Assembly: GCF_003573695.1 (NCBI RefSeq)
Contig: NC_039368.1
Coordinates: 10,439,860 to 10,503,859 of the forward strand
Direction: 5' to 3'
DNA: 64,000 bases
Origin: Papaver somniferum
Lineage: Eukaryota; Streptophyta; Magnoliopsida; Ranunculales; Papaveraceae
This document shows, one piece after another, positions 44,952-60,213 of this stretch. The notes below the pieces were generated by a model. That model was not told the origin of the DNA, did not search any database, and saw only the letters and a list, made by a program, of their open reading frames with translations. Position 1 is the first letter of the stretch. Each line of letters opens with the position of its first letter. The translations under genes and the position numbers were made by a program.

Positions 44952-47320
44952 TGAAAAAGCGGGGGTCTAACAACACCACCCAATATTTCGCTTAAAAATC
45001 TGTATGGACAAACTCGAACAAAATTTTAAGAGATTCAACAAGACTCAATCAATTAAAAGTATATCAACGAGTTTATATCTCTCTCTTGATTTGATCTTTA
45101 CTCAAGCTAACAACAATCAACAACCAAAGGTTGGATATTCTAATTGATGATCTAAACGCACAACCTGTATTATTTCAATAATAAAGATAAAAAAATATAA
45201 TGCAGAAATACAAATAACACAGACACCAAAATTTTGTTAACGAGGAAACCGCAAATGCAGAAAACCCCGGGACCTAGTCCAGATTGAACACACACTGTAT
45301 TAAGCCGCTACAGACACTTGCCTACTCCAAGCTAACTTCGGTCTGGACTGTAGATGAACCCCAATCAGTCTCACACTGATCCAAGGTACAGTTGTACTCC
45401 ATACGCCTCTGATCCCAGCAGGATACTGCGTACTTGATTCCCTTAACTGATCTCACCCACAACTAAGAGTTTCTACGACCAAAAATCGTAGGCTTTGATA
45501 ATAAACAAATCTGTCTCACACAAACAAGTCTATCAAAGGATCAATCTGTCTCCCACAGATAAACCCTGAAGGTTTTGTTCCGTCTTTTGATAATAATCAA
45601 GGTGAACAGGAACCAATTGATAATACAGTCTTGTATTCCCGAAGAACAGCCTAGAGTTATCAATCATCTCACAACAATCTTAATCATATGGTCGCGAAAC
45701 AAGATGTTTCGGAATCACAAACAATGAGACGAAGTTGTTTGTGACTACTTTTTATATATTGCTTGTCGGAGATATCAATCTCCAGCCAATCAATCTGATT
45801 GTACTCGTACGATAGAAGATGCAAGATCAGATCACAAAACTTCGATAAAAGTAGTATCGGTTTGGATTCACAATCTCAATGAAGTCTTGAAGTCGTTAGC
45901 CTGTTTTTAGAAGAAGAAATCCAAAGGTTAAAAAAGAATCGACTCTAGCACGGAAATTAGTATCACAGGTAAGGTGTGGGGATTAGTTTTTCACAATACT
46001 AGATGTCTCCTTTATATAGTCTTTCAAATCAGGGCTTGCAATCAATGTTAGCTTAGTAACAAAGCATTCAATATTCACCGTTAGATAAAAACCTGATTTA
46101 GATTCAAACTAATATTTCTCAGTCGTTAGATCGGAAACTTAGCTTGTTACACAACTTGACAATGCACATTTCTAGGTTTGTTAACCGTACCCAAACGTAT
46201 GTACTTGTTGGTTCAACAATAGTTAACCAAATGGTTAGCCATATGAGCATTTCATATCAACCGTGTTCTTCTTTACCATAACTAGTTCAAATGACTTCAA
46301 GATGAACTAGTTAGAGAGTTGTTCAATTTCAAGGAAATCTCATGTACTACACAAGAACAATTGAAGCAAATATGATTTGATTCACTTGAATCGGTTCATG
46401 AAATTTTATAGCCACGGTTTGCAAACTGCTTTCCTTAGTTTTTTTAAGTTTAAGTTCAGAAATCATCTTCAGATATATAACCTTCTCAAGTTCCCAGACT
46501 AGGTTCGCGGACTTAAGTTACCGGGAAGAGTGTACAAACTCCAGCAGAAATTCTCGGGAATGATAACTTCGTCGGTTCGCGTACTGAGTTTGCGGCTTAG
46601 TTTTACGCAAGTATTTTGTCAACTCCAGCAGAAATTCTCGGGTTTGAGAACTTCGGTAGTTCGCGGACTTGGCTCACATCATTCTTCTGGTTCTCTTGAT
46701 CAACAAAGTTCGCAAACTTTGGTTCAAGGAATATGACTTATACATAAATGTGTTTCCACAACAATGCTTATGTCCACCATTGGTTATGTAATCTAAACTC
46801 TCATTTCAATCATTAAAACATTCTTAGAGGATGTTATATAGTTGTTACACCATTTCTCGTCAAAGCAATTTTCAAGATGATTGAAACATATCATGACTTT
46901 CGTCACTAGGTAAAGATAAACTTGATCGAAGCGAAAATCTTACCAACACATATTTCGAGATATAGATAGGTGAGGTATACTCGGCTCGAAATACCAAATG
47001 TGTATAATCAAAGTCTATATATATAGCATACGACTTCTTGTCTCAAAGAGTAGGAGATAGAGTAGATAGACTTTTGAGTGGCAGATAAGTTCAAGTCTTC
47101 ACATACCTTTTTGTCGAGAAGTTCCACCGGTTCCTTGAGTAGTTCTTCTACTTGTATGATGAATCGCCATGAAGTCCTTGAGCTCAAATACACTTTCTAT
47201 CCTAGTCCGAGACTTAGCTATAATATACTAGAAATCAAGACTTATAGTTTTGATCATTAACATTGAAAAACATGCTTGAGATAGTAACGCATGCGAGTTC
47301 GACTGAGCAATGCTCTAACA
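44952..47320 (-). repeat. 5' LTR of element C
   Basis: 2369 bp. Same family as LTR2. It lacks about 90 bp near 45119 relative to the partner LTR (the region at about 29212-29300). Confidence 0.88.
46010..46018 (-). promoter_or_regulatory. LTR TATA box
   Basis: TATATAAAG on the minus strand in the 5' LTR of element C. Confidence 0.5.
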
Positions 47321-47472
47321 GGTTCCCATGCTGACATATATTGCAGTAGTTCTCAATTGAGTGGTTGAATTGAGATAATCTTTCTCTAGTTGGAACGACA
47401 TCTTTAAGACACTTCCAGATAAATAACTTTACTTTGTGAGGGAGTTTCGTCTTCCATATTTGACCTAGAAGT
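47321..47472 (-). pseudogene. LINE 5' remnant: zf-RVT start
   Basis: The minus strand reads LGQIWKTKLPHKVKLFIWKC ... ERLSQFNHSIENYCNICQHG, the start of the zf-RVT region. It joins QSLFHLLVSC at 29034 across element C. The LINE is 5'-truncated here (no RT or endonuclease) and borders resumed LTR3. Confidence 0.78.
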
Positions 47473-48732
47473 GTTAGATGAATGTGGTTAAGATAAAAAT
47501 GTGTTCATATGTATAACTTCGGTTAACTATTATTGAGCCAACTCAATATACACGTTTAGGTACGGTTACCCATATCTAAATAAAAGTATATTTCATTTGT
47601 GTGTAACAAGCTAAGATCATCAAACCCGGATTTGAAAGACTATATAAGGGAAAACTCTAGCAACTGGAAAACCTAATTCCGATACTTTATTGTGTCCTAG
47701 TTGCGACTAGAGCCGATTCTCCTTTAACCTGGGTTTTCCAAAACCATTATAGGTTAACGACTTTTTGAAGACTTCATTTGGGATTCGTGAAGCCAGACCC
47801 AACTATTTTCTTTGTAGTTTCCTGAGCTGATCTTACTTGTTCTATCGTATTTAGTACTATCTTCTCTAAGATTAACTCAAGATTTATCTCCGATAGGTAA
47901 GATATAAAAAGTACTCACAAAGCTCTCCGTCTCATTATTTGTGATTCCACAATAACTTCTTCTACTACCATATAATTAAGTTATTGTGATGTGCTTGATA
48001 TTTCTAGGCTGCTCTCCGGGGTATAAGACCGGATTATTAATTGGTTCCTGTTCACCTTGATTTATCAAAAGACAGAACAAAACTTCATAGGTACTTCTGT
48101 GGGAGACATATTTATCTATCAGAATAGACTTTTCCGTGGAAGACAGATTTGTTTATAAGTCTTCGACTTTGGGTGGTAGCAACTTTTAGTTTTGGGTGAG
48201 ATCAGCTAAGGGACTCAAGTGCGCAGAATCCGGAGTGGTTCAACAGGCGTAAGGAACGCGACTGTACCTTAATCGTTGTGAGACTTGTAGTAGGCTAGTG
48301 TCTGTAGCGTCTTAATACAATGTGGTGTTCAAATCTGGACTAGGTCCCGGGATTTTTTTGTATTTGAGGTTTCCTCATTAACAAAACTTTTCATGTTTAT
48401 GTTATTTCTTTTCCGTATTATATTTATTTATATAATTGAAATATCACAGGTTGTGCGTAGTTCAATCAATTAGAAAATCCGACCTTGTTTGTTGGATAAT
48501 AATTGATTGAAACTTGGGCATTGATCTTTGGTACCATCCAAGTTATTTCTCATATCAATCGGGCTCACATATTTCTATCTGTTTGATTGCAGATTGTATT
48601 GAAAAATTGAGATATAACTCTTTAGTATATTTCTTGATTGAGCTTGCTTTATAAGCTGGTGCTCTCATAATTATATTGGAGTATTTCCTGACGGATTATT
48701 GGGTGTGGTTGTTATACACCTGCTTTTTCAAA
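47473..48732 (+). repeat. LTR3 of the copia-like family, right part
   Basis: Continues LTR3 from CGGTTAACTATTATTGAGCC through the TATA box and the conserved end GTTGTTATACACCTGCTTTTTCA. The 3' flank begins AAAAG, as after LTR2. More diverged from LTR2 than LTR1 is, so the outermost copy is the oldest. Confidence 0.78.
47641..47649 (+). promoter_or_regulatory. LTR TATA box
   Basis: TATATAAGG in LTR3 at the conserved position. Confidence 0.5.
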
Positions 48733-48819
48733 AAGTTATTTTTTATCAAGCATTTGCGGGATGCATATTACATAGAATCTGCAGGTATATTATTCAATAA
48801 CTGTCCGTTAATTGTGGAT

Positions 48820-49201
48820 GATGTTCTTCGTGATGAAGAACATCAACCCAGAATCAATGGATACGATTAGGAACATCGGGTATATACATATGTGTATGAT
48901 TTCTGAAATATACAACCGCAACCGACAAATTAGAAGCACATTCTATGCTGATTGTAAAAAATTCGAATAATAAAATGAATTTTAAATGCTAGTACAATAG
49001 TACATACTCAAAATAATTTTACACTTGGCAGTATAAAAAAACTGCTGATTGTCTTTCAATTGACGAGATCGATATATCCTTACCTGCCTATTGTAACTAC
49101 ATTTTAACACCAAAAAGTTTGGACTATATTTGATAAAATTATTGGCATTAATATAACCCAATACCTACAGATTCTGGGTTATCGTTCTTCGTGGATGAAG
49201 A
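48820..49201. repeat. Inverted repeat pair, possible foldback/MITE
   Basis: A perfect hairpin GATGTTCTTC-GTGAT-GAAGAACATC sits at 48820-48844. A matching inverse end lies near 49166-49201 (ATTCTGGGTTATCGTTCTTC). Both ends share a GTTCTTCGTG(G)ATGAAGAA palindrome and the inverted block ACCCAGAATC. The interior is AT-rich and non-coding. Confidence 0.4.
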
Positions 49202-53115
<3,914 letters not shown>

Positions 53116-53705
53116 AGGTAGTTCTTGGCACGACGTTTTCTTTATTCGATTTTATTTTTTAGTCCGCATTGTTTATCCACTGCTGCTCTCTATCAGATGA
53201 GTAATGAGGAACTATTTCTTCCTCGTCAGTGATATCCAACGTTGTGGTGTAGACTGTAGATAAGTGTGATTTACTGGGTGATGAGTCATTGAGAGATATA
53301 GTATGGTCCTGTATGGAAAGATCAAACCAGGCTACGTCAATACAAACTATGAGAGAAATTATTTTTGCTCTGTTTTGACTTTTGAGTACATTTTCAATGT
53401 AACCTCGATCAATTTGTACACTGGGGGTCCTGATAATTCAGCTTTTGTTTTGCTTCTGGAAATTGATCGTATTTTTCAGAATTCCTTGTGCAATTTTTTT
53501 TATGGTTTTCAATTGCCTGCTCAATAAGAATTTTGCAGTTGCAGATGTTGGTATTTCGAAGATTTCACTATAATTTTTGAAACATTGATAGAAGAAGTCT
53601 GACACTCTGAGTATAAACAGTTATAATTTAAACACGATGTATCAGCCACCAAAACCATTGTGTTATAGGACACTGAAAATAAAGCTTATATGTCGACAGC
53701 CCATA
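53116..53705 (+). other. SRPK 3' UTR and convergent intergenic region
   Basis: AT-rich sequence after the TGA at 53113. There is no strong AATAAA before 53560 (AATAAAG occurs at 53677). The PMD/HSP90-like locus ends on the other strand at 53706. Confidence 0.4.
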
Positions 53706-54296
53706 CTAAAGTGTTCGTTTCACGGTGTCCAACAAGTTCAGGTACTGGTCATGCAATGCCTTCAACACGTCCATGCATTTTTTTTTTCGCTTCGCGTAAT
53801 TGTCCTGCACCAACATCAACTCGTTCTGCGCCAACGTCAACTCCTGCTTGCACCTCTGCACTCGGTCTTGGTCCATCGACACCAGCAGCTCGTCCATGCA
53901 AAATTTTACTCGCTGACACGCGCTAGCACAGTTCAGGTAGTATTGGTCCTGCACCATCTTCAACTCATCCATGCAACTCTGAACTCGCTTACTCCCGTCA
54001 GCATGGTTGAACAACACAAGAGCCACTGTCTCCACGTGAAGGTCATAAATCGGGACATTATACAACTTCTTCTGGAGGTCCTTAATGAGTCGGTGCTCAG
54101 GGTTGATCTCCATTCTCATCTCACCCATGCCCGAGTCCCTCAGAAAACAACAACTAGAGGACGATCCGAAACGGTCAGAGACAACAACATCCTCAACTCT
54201 ATCACCTAGCACTTCCTTCATCACCTTGCACAGATACCGGAACTTTTCCTCCGCGCTCACTTGACCTTCCTTTTCTAGACATAAATTCTTCTCACC
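53706..54296 (-). pseudogene. HSP90 C-terminal-domain-like frame fused to short Cys-Met-Asp repeats
   Basis: Open frame to the TAG at 53706. It reads EEKFRYLCKVMKEVLGDR, then VEDVVVSDRF, SSSCC, LRDSGMG and MEINPEHRLIKDLQKK, the signature order of the HSP90 C-terminal dimerisation domain. About 20 residues that normally follow the Cys-Cys (the GEYGWTANMERI region) are missing. VETVALVLFNHADGS stands where the last helices should be. The MEEVD tail is absent. In its place are three imperfect repeats (CMDELKMVQDQYYLN, CMDELLVSMDQ, CMDVLKALHDQYLNL), probably helical. The HSP90-like frame begins at 54296, overlapping the stop of the upstream PMD frame (54294-54292) in another phase. Either a captured host fragment or a former fusion broken by an indel. 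Confidence 0.7.
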
Positions 54297-56444
54297 CACT
54301 AATACCACCTCGACCTCGACTTCCGCCTCGACCTCTCTGACTTCCCTGACTTGATGATGTCCGAATTTTCTTTGAAGGACCTTGTCCAGGATTGCCCCTT
54401 TGAGAACCACCTTCTTCCCCACTACCTTGATCATCACCATCTCCCTTTTGAGCACATTCTTGTGTTAGTTGGCTAGCTTTTCTCCTTGTCCTCTTACATT
54501 GCTTTTCCAGATCAGCGAACATTTTCTTTGCTTGTGGATTTTCAGTGTGTTGGCAGTACTCAGCGTATATGCGACTTTGCTCAGGTTCCATCACTTCTCC
54601 TTTGTCGGCTTTGCAACAAAATGACTTCACAAATATCTTCACCCGTTCCCTCTATTTGCATTCAGATACCGATTAGGATTAACATAATTAAAATTGTATG
54701 TAAATGATTAACACAATTCGAAAAATAAGTATTTACCACAAGCTTAAGAATAGAGGAGTCATCTCTAGTGTCGGCTGTAGAAGCAGCGGAAGATGCTTTG
54801 TTGCTCCTCCTACCCGTAGTCTGATCAATCCTTATCACTCGACCGTGGGAGAAGCCTTCATACCATGGCATGTAATCATCGGTTACCTTATGACCTTCAT
54901 TAACATGCTCCCACCGAGAGATTTCTACCCTACTAGTACCCAAATGCCTATTATTCCAATGCTCAGTCTTAGGCTCAGGTTCGTAAGCAACAACCAACGC
55001 CTTTTTGTCCGCCTTGCATTTCTTTAATTTATATTTGAACGGTGGTACATAATCCTGATCGGGTGAATCTTGCATATACCCAAGCTGACGCATTACTCTA
55101 TGCGGATTGTACATTGAGTATCCATAAGGGTAAAACAGAGGACCACGGTAATATGCAAGATCTTGCAATCCTCCTACTCTATCTTCCTTATAGGGATCAA
55201 AGGTTACCTCTTTAGCTGTCATGTTGTCCAATTTTGGCGCATGGCTAGCAATTTCAACTTCTGCGCTTCCTCCTTATCCTGACTTCCAGTGTACGTGTAT
55301 CGGGTTCCTCTTGGTTTAGTATTGTTCCATCTTGGCTGCAATTGGATGTCTCCATCGCCTTTGATCAATGAGGGGAAATGCTCGTAAATCCACACCTGAA
55401 ACAACATCAAAACAATAAAAATAATGTTAAATCTAAAAATATAGAACAACAAATATTACGAAAAACGAACAAATTTGATAACTCAAATTACCCGAAGTTA
55501 CTAGCTGAGCGTTCAAATGTGCTACTATGGCAGTCCCCCACGAATACTTACTCACCTCCTCCAAGGGATCCAAAAATTGAAGAAGGTTGACGCGACTCTG
55601 TTTCCTTTGCTATATGGAAATATAACCGAAGCAAGGACATACAACAAGTATGCGGCTGTCTTCGCACGAACTTCAAAAATCATAGAGTAGTTCATTGTCT
55701 CCTTCTTTCTCAAGTGACCCCTTATACATCTTTCTAATCTCAATAAGTTTATACTCTTTTTTTGGGTACATCTTTCCCATCACAAAGAGGCCATACGTCT
55801 TAAATCCAAACAACTTCTCCGTCAATTCATAAATTTTTTTCCGATCTAGGTTTTTCTTGAACTTGTTTTCCGTGGATTTTCCCTCAACCTGCAATCCTAG
55901 AATCTTTTCTGCGTCTTCGGGAATCAATGACATCTCGCCAAAAGGGAATTGGAATGTATCGACTTTGCCGTAAAACCTCTCAGTAAAACATGATACTGCA
56001 GCCTTGTCATATGCAATCACGGAGTTTTGAACGGCAGGATACAAACCTGAGTTTTGAACAATGGCTCTCACTCTTGGACATTCACCTTCTAGGGGCCATT
56101 TTTTCATAAGAAGATTGGTGTCTAAAAAGACGAGTGGCATTCTTATGATCCTACGAAAGACAAACAAATAGAATTAAAACATAATAAAATAAATATCAAC
56201 AAATCATATGAAAATCAAAGTTGAGATTGTTACAATTGTCTCATTGATGGTACGGGCCCACGATCTATCATATCCGAATAGAACTTTGTCGCCATCTTTA
56301 GGTTCACCTATGGCTTTCCCACCGGGTAGACGAGTAAGCTGCAAACACATGGGTGGAATGTGTCGCGCGCTTGGTTTATTTGGGACTTTCTCCTTCGGCT
56401 GTGGCTGTGGATGTGGTTGTGCAACATCCTCCTCATCCTCCTGA

Positions 56445-56690
56445 ATCTCCTCCTCCTCATCATCATCATCAACGCTACTACCATCATTTCTTTCCTTACC
56501 ATTTCCATCATTACCATCATCCTCATCATCCTCTTCATCACTGCTACCACCACCATTTCCATCATCATCATCATAATTACCTTGATCCCCCTGTTCCTCT
56601 ATCTCTGTCACCTCATTACCACCATTCAATCCATCACCACCATTCCATCCATCACCACCATTACCTTGATCACCATCCTCTTCATCATCA
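56445..56690 (-). repeat. CAT-rich low-complexity coding tract
   Basis: Runs of CAT/CAC/CCT triplets (plus strand), encoding the Asp/Glu/Gly/Asn-rich linker of PMD exon 2 on the minus strand (GNGGDGWNGGDGLNGG). His- and Met-rich frames in other phases are by-products. Confidence 0.7.
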
Positions 56691-56984
56691 TAAGCATCAT
56701 ATTCACCTACTAAAGGAATTTTTTCATGTTCCGCGACTTCTTCTTCTTCATCGCTAGGGGTTGTATATATAACAGCAGATGATGAAGACGACGATCTAGA
56801 GGAATCATCACATGGTTCTCTGGGTTGGCGGATAATTAAGGCTACCTCACTCGGTGTTTTTCCTCGTAATAGACCCACATTTAGGTATTTTTGGTTGCGA
56901 GGAGGTATGTATGGAGGAGTTACCAAGACATTCTTATCCTTTTTATTCTTGTTACTGAAAGGGCAACAACAAAAATATTTAAGA

Positions 56985-57530
56985 GTCGTCAGAAAAAATT
57001 CCTAAAATAAACGAATCTTACAAAAACTAACGACTCCATGTATATCATAACGATTTAAGCAATTTTTCTTAACGATTCTTCCTATTTTATAGAAAAAAGA
57101 CCAAATATGTGTGGTGCAGAGTCGTTTACATCTAAAATTGGTCGTCCACAAAAGTCGTTAACTTATTCCAATTATGTGGATGACTTTTTCATTAATTGGG
57201 ACAGAGTGGTGGTTTGGAAAATCACGGAGTCGCTGATTAATAAAAATAGTCGTCAGAATAAATCACACAGGGGTCGTTTTCACCTAAAAAATTGGTTAAC
57301 GATTTCTTGATGATGTCAACATGCATGTCAAATATCGTTAACAAAAAACAATTGGTTAACGATTCTAACCTAAAAAAAAAAACCTACAGCAGGAATCGTT
57401 TTCTCCGCCACCCTAATGGTTGACGATTTCTCCAAAGTCCAACATTCATATCAAACATCGTTAACCAAACATGAAAAATCGTTAAGCAAAGATGAAAAAT
57501 CGTTAGACATTCAAACTTACTGCTTAACGC
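56985..57530. repeat. Dispersed TCGTTAAC motif cluster in the PMD first intron
   Basis: About sixteen occurrences of (A)ATCGTTAAC-like motifs in both orientations (TTAACGATT, TCGTTAACC, AATCGTTAAGC, GTCGTTTA). They are spaced 10-60 bp apart and resemble subterminal transposase-binding repeats of CACTA-type elements. No terminal repeat or target duplication found. Confidence 0.45.
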
Positions 57531-57631
57531 CTACCATTCTGAGAAATCAATTTCTCCGATTCAAACCCTAATTTTCAGCATAACATCAAATTAAACTGAA
57601 ACCCAAGTTAAAGTTGGGGGTTTGAAAGGAC

Positions 57632-60213
57632 TGTTGATGGTGGTTTTTAGCTTAGGGTCAAAATCGTAAAACTGTATATCTGACATGACGTCACTATGAC
57701 CATTAGCACATTTATTGAATCAATCAGCATGCCTACGTAAGAATTACCGGAGTACCTTTTTTTTTTACATGGATCATGTTCCACGACAGAACCCTTAACA
57801 CTAACTGTCATCATCTACGCCAAACCCTAATTCTCATGCTACCGCGCCAAGGCATGCCAACCATGCCACCCGCACCACTGTGCCAATGGAAGACCATGCC
57901 ATCCACGTCACCACGCCAAGGCATGCCAACCATACCAGCCACACCACTGTGCCAATGGTATACCTTGTCAGCCACATCTCCGCGCCAAGGCATGCCAACC
58001 ATGCCATCCGCACCACTGCGCCGATGGCATGCCAACCATGCCAGCCACATCTCCGCGCCAAGGCATGTCAACCATGCCAGCCGCACCACTACGCCAATGG
58101 CATGCCATGCCAGCCGTACCTCCGCGCCAAGGCATGCCAACCATGCCAGCCGCACCACTGCGCCAATGGCATGCCATGCCAGCCGCACCTCCGCGCCAAG
58201 GCATGTCAACCATGCCAGCCGTACCACTGCGCCATGCCAGCCGCACCACCGCGCCAAGGCATGCCAACCATGCCAGCCGCACCACCGTGCCAAGGCATGC
58301 CAACCATGCCAGCCGCACCTCCACGCCAAGGCATGCCAACCATGCCAGCCGCACCACATGTGCCAATGGCATGCCAACCACCTTTCTGCGCCATACCATG
58401 CCGGCCTTCCCTATGCGGCTACCAAAACGAAGGCGTGCGATGATCAGCGGCCACCCTTCCATCTTAAATGCAAATCTTAGCCGTCCAAGGTCGCCAAACA
58501 ACGCATGATAACCTTTGGCCAACGCCAAAACCCTAGTTTGGTCGCGCCTAAACCACGCCAAGGCATGCCGTCGGTGCCACATGTGCCAATGGCATGCCGC
58601 GCCATCCACCTTGCCGCGCCTAAGCCATGCCATGATGGCCTTCCGTTCACGGCTGCCAAAACGAAGGTGTGCGACAATCAACGGCCACCCTTCCATCTTA
58701 GATGCAAATCTCAGCCGTCCAAGGTCACCAACCAACGCATGGTAACCTTTGGCCCAACGCCAAAACCCTAGTTTGGCCGCGCCTAAACAACGCCAAGGCA
58801 TTCCAACCATGCCACATGTGCCAATGGCATGCCACGACATCCACCTTGCCGCGCCTAAGTCATGCCATGCCGGCCTTCCCTTCACGGCTGCCAAAACAAA
58901 GTCGTGCGATGATCAACGCCCACCCTTCCATCTTAGATGCAAATCTTAGCCGTCCAAGGTTGCCAAACAACGCATGGTAACCTTTGTCCCAAAACCCTAG
59001 TTTTGTCCACGCCAAACCGCGCCAAGGCATGCCATGCCACATGTTCCAATGGCATGCCAACCACCTTGCCGCGCGATACCATGCCGGCTTTCCCTATGCA
59101 GCTACCAAAACGAAGGCCTGCAACGATCAACGACCACTTTTTCATCTAAGAAAGCCAAAACCCTAAATTTTGGCCGCGCCTAAACTAGGCCATATTAAAG
59201 CCATACTGATCATGCTTTCATGCCACTGGCTACCAAAACGAAGGCCTGCAACAATCGACGTCCACTTTTTCATCTAAGATGCAGATCTTAGCCATCCAAG
59301 GTTACCAGCTAACGCATGGCAACCTTTGGCCCTAGTTTGGTCGCGCCTACAAAGCCAAAACCCTAACTTTTGGCCGCGCCTAAACTAGGCCATATTGAAG
59401 CCCTACTGATCATGCTTTCATGCCACTGGCTACCAAACGAAGGGTTGCAATAATCAACGGCTACCTTTCCTCTTAAGATGCAAAATCTCGACCGTCGAAG
59501 GTCACCACCAATTCGGCAAGTCTCCCAAGCTCAACTTTCCAGACAACAACAACATGCTACACGTTTTCGACGAAAACGATCGAGACATCAACACATGTCA
59601 CAAACTGTGGGATGCTCATTGGGTATTGGTTTGGCGGTTTACAGCGTGGTTCGTACACTACGCCCGTTATAAGACAGTGTCATAAGGATGAGGCGGTTAG
59701 TAAATACAGAGAGTAATGGTGAAACGCATTCTTTTATGGAACATCAATTCCAGGCGTTACCGGTTACCACCTCCTCCCATTTAATCACCCGTTTTCCATT
59801 TCATAATGAGACTAGAGTACGTTTCACTTCGACTGGTATAAATAGGAATTACCTATTTCCACCGAACAACAAGTTCAGGTCAGGAGGATACAACACTGAG
59901 AAAATATTTGCTAGCTTTCCATCTGTTAGGTTCCCACTTTATGATACAAGTCGTGAAACAACTACTCTTCCAGAATCAACTATTCTGGTCTCAACACTCT
60001 CTTCGCTTCTCTCCCCAAACCAACTCTTCTCTTTTACTTTGTGACCGAAGCAAGTCTGGAACGGCCATTTCTTGGTTTAGGCCGGATTTGTACAGATTGA
60101 TCTCTAGAATTTAAAGTACTCCCTTCCAGTACATTGTTTAGGGTTTAAACTCTTTTCTCACCCACACACCCGAAATTACCAAAATCAGCAGAAATCATTT
60201 TCACCCTCAAACA
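57632..60213 (+). mobile_element. Solo LTR of the minisatellite LARD family
   Basis: 2582 bp with a perfect 5-bp duplication AGGAC (57627-57631 and 60214-60218). Ends TGTTGATGGTGG...CACCCTCAAACA, the opposite orientation to the LARD at 32779. It contains the 334-bp block absent from the left LTR of that element. It lies just inside the PMD first intron, with its TSD overlapping the GTATGT donor region. Solo LTRs arise by unequal recombination between the two LTRs of one element. Confidence 0.93.
57838..58380. repeat. Minisatellite array of the solo LTR
   Basis: Units of about 60-69 bp on the opposite strand to the other copies: CAAGGCATGCCAACCATGCC, CACCACTGCGCCAATGGCATGCC. GC-rich; open frames on both strands (57776-58480 and 57968-58894) are artefacts of the repeat. 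Confidence 0.86.

Larger units (their letters stand above)
29035..47320 (-). mobile_element. Copia-like element C, reverse orientation, with nested insertion
   Basis: LTRs at 29035-31497 (3' LTR of the element) and 44952-47320 (5' LTR). It is split by a 10.1-kb LTR element at 32779-42870; without that and its TSD copy the element is about 8.2 kb. Flanking pentamers are GATTC (29030-29034) and GGTTC (47321-47325). The surrounding LINE frame reads through cleanly if one copy is removed, which confirms a TSD with one mutation. Interior: primer site, gag-like ORF and non-coding 3' part; no pol. Confidence 0.88.

Noticed and set aside
54292..54455. N-terminal extension of the HSP90-like ORF (MLKREMVMIKVV...)
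   Set aside because: Overlaps PMD exon 5 in another phase; only the part from 54296 resembles HSP90.
56353..56757. His/Pro-rich and Ile/Leu-rich plus-strand ORFs
   Set aside because: Antisense phases of the acidic PMD exon 2 low-complexity tract.
57776..58894. ORFs of 234 (plus) and 308 (minus) codons
   Set aside because: Solo-LTR minisatellite; no protein-like composition outside the repeat.
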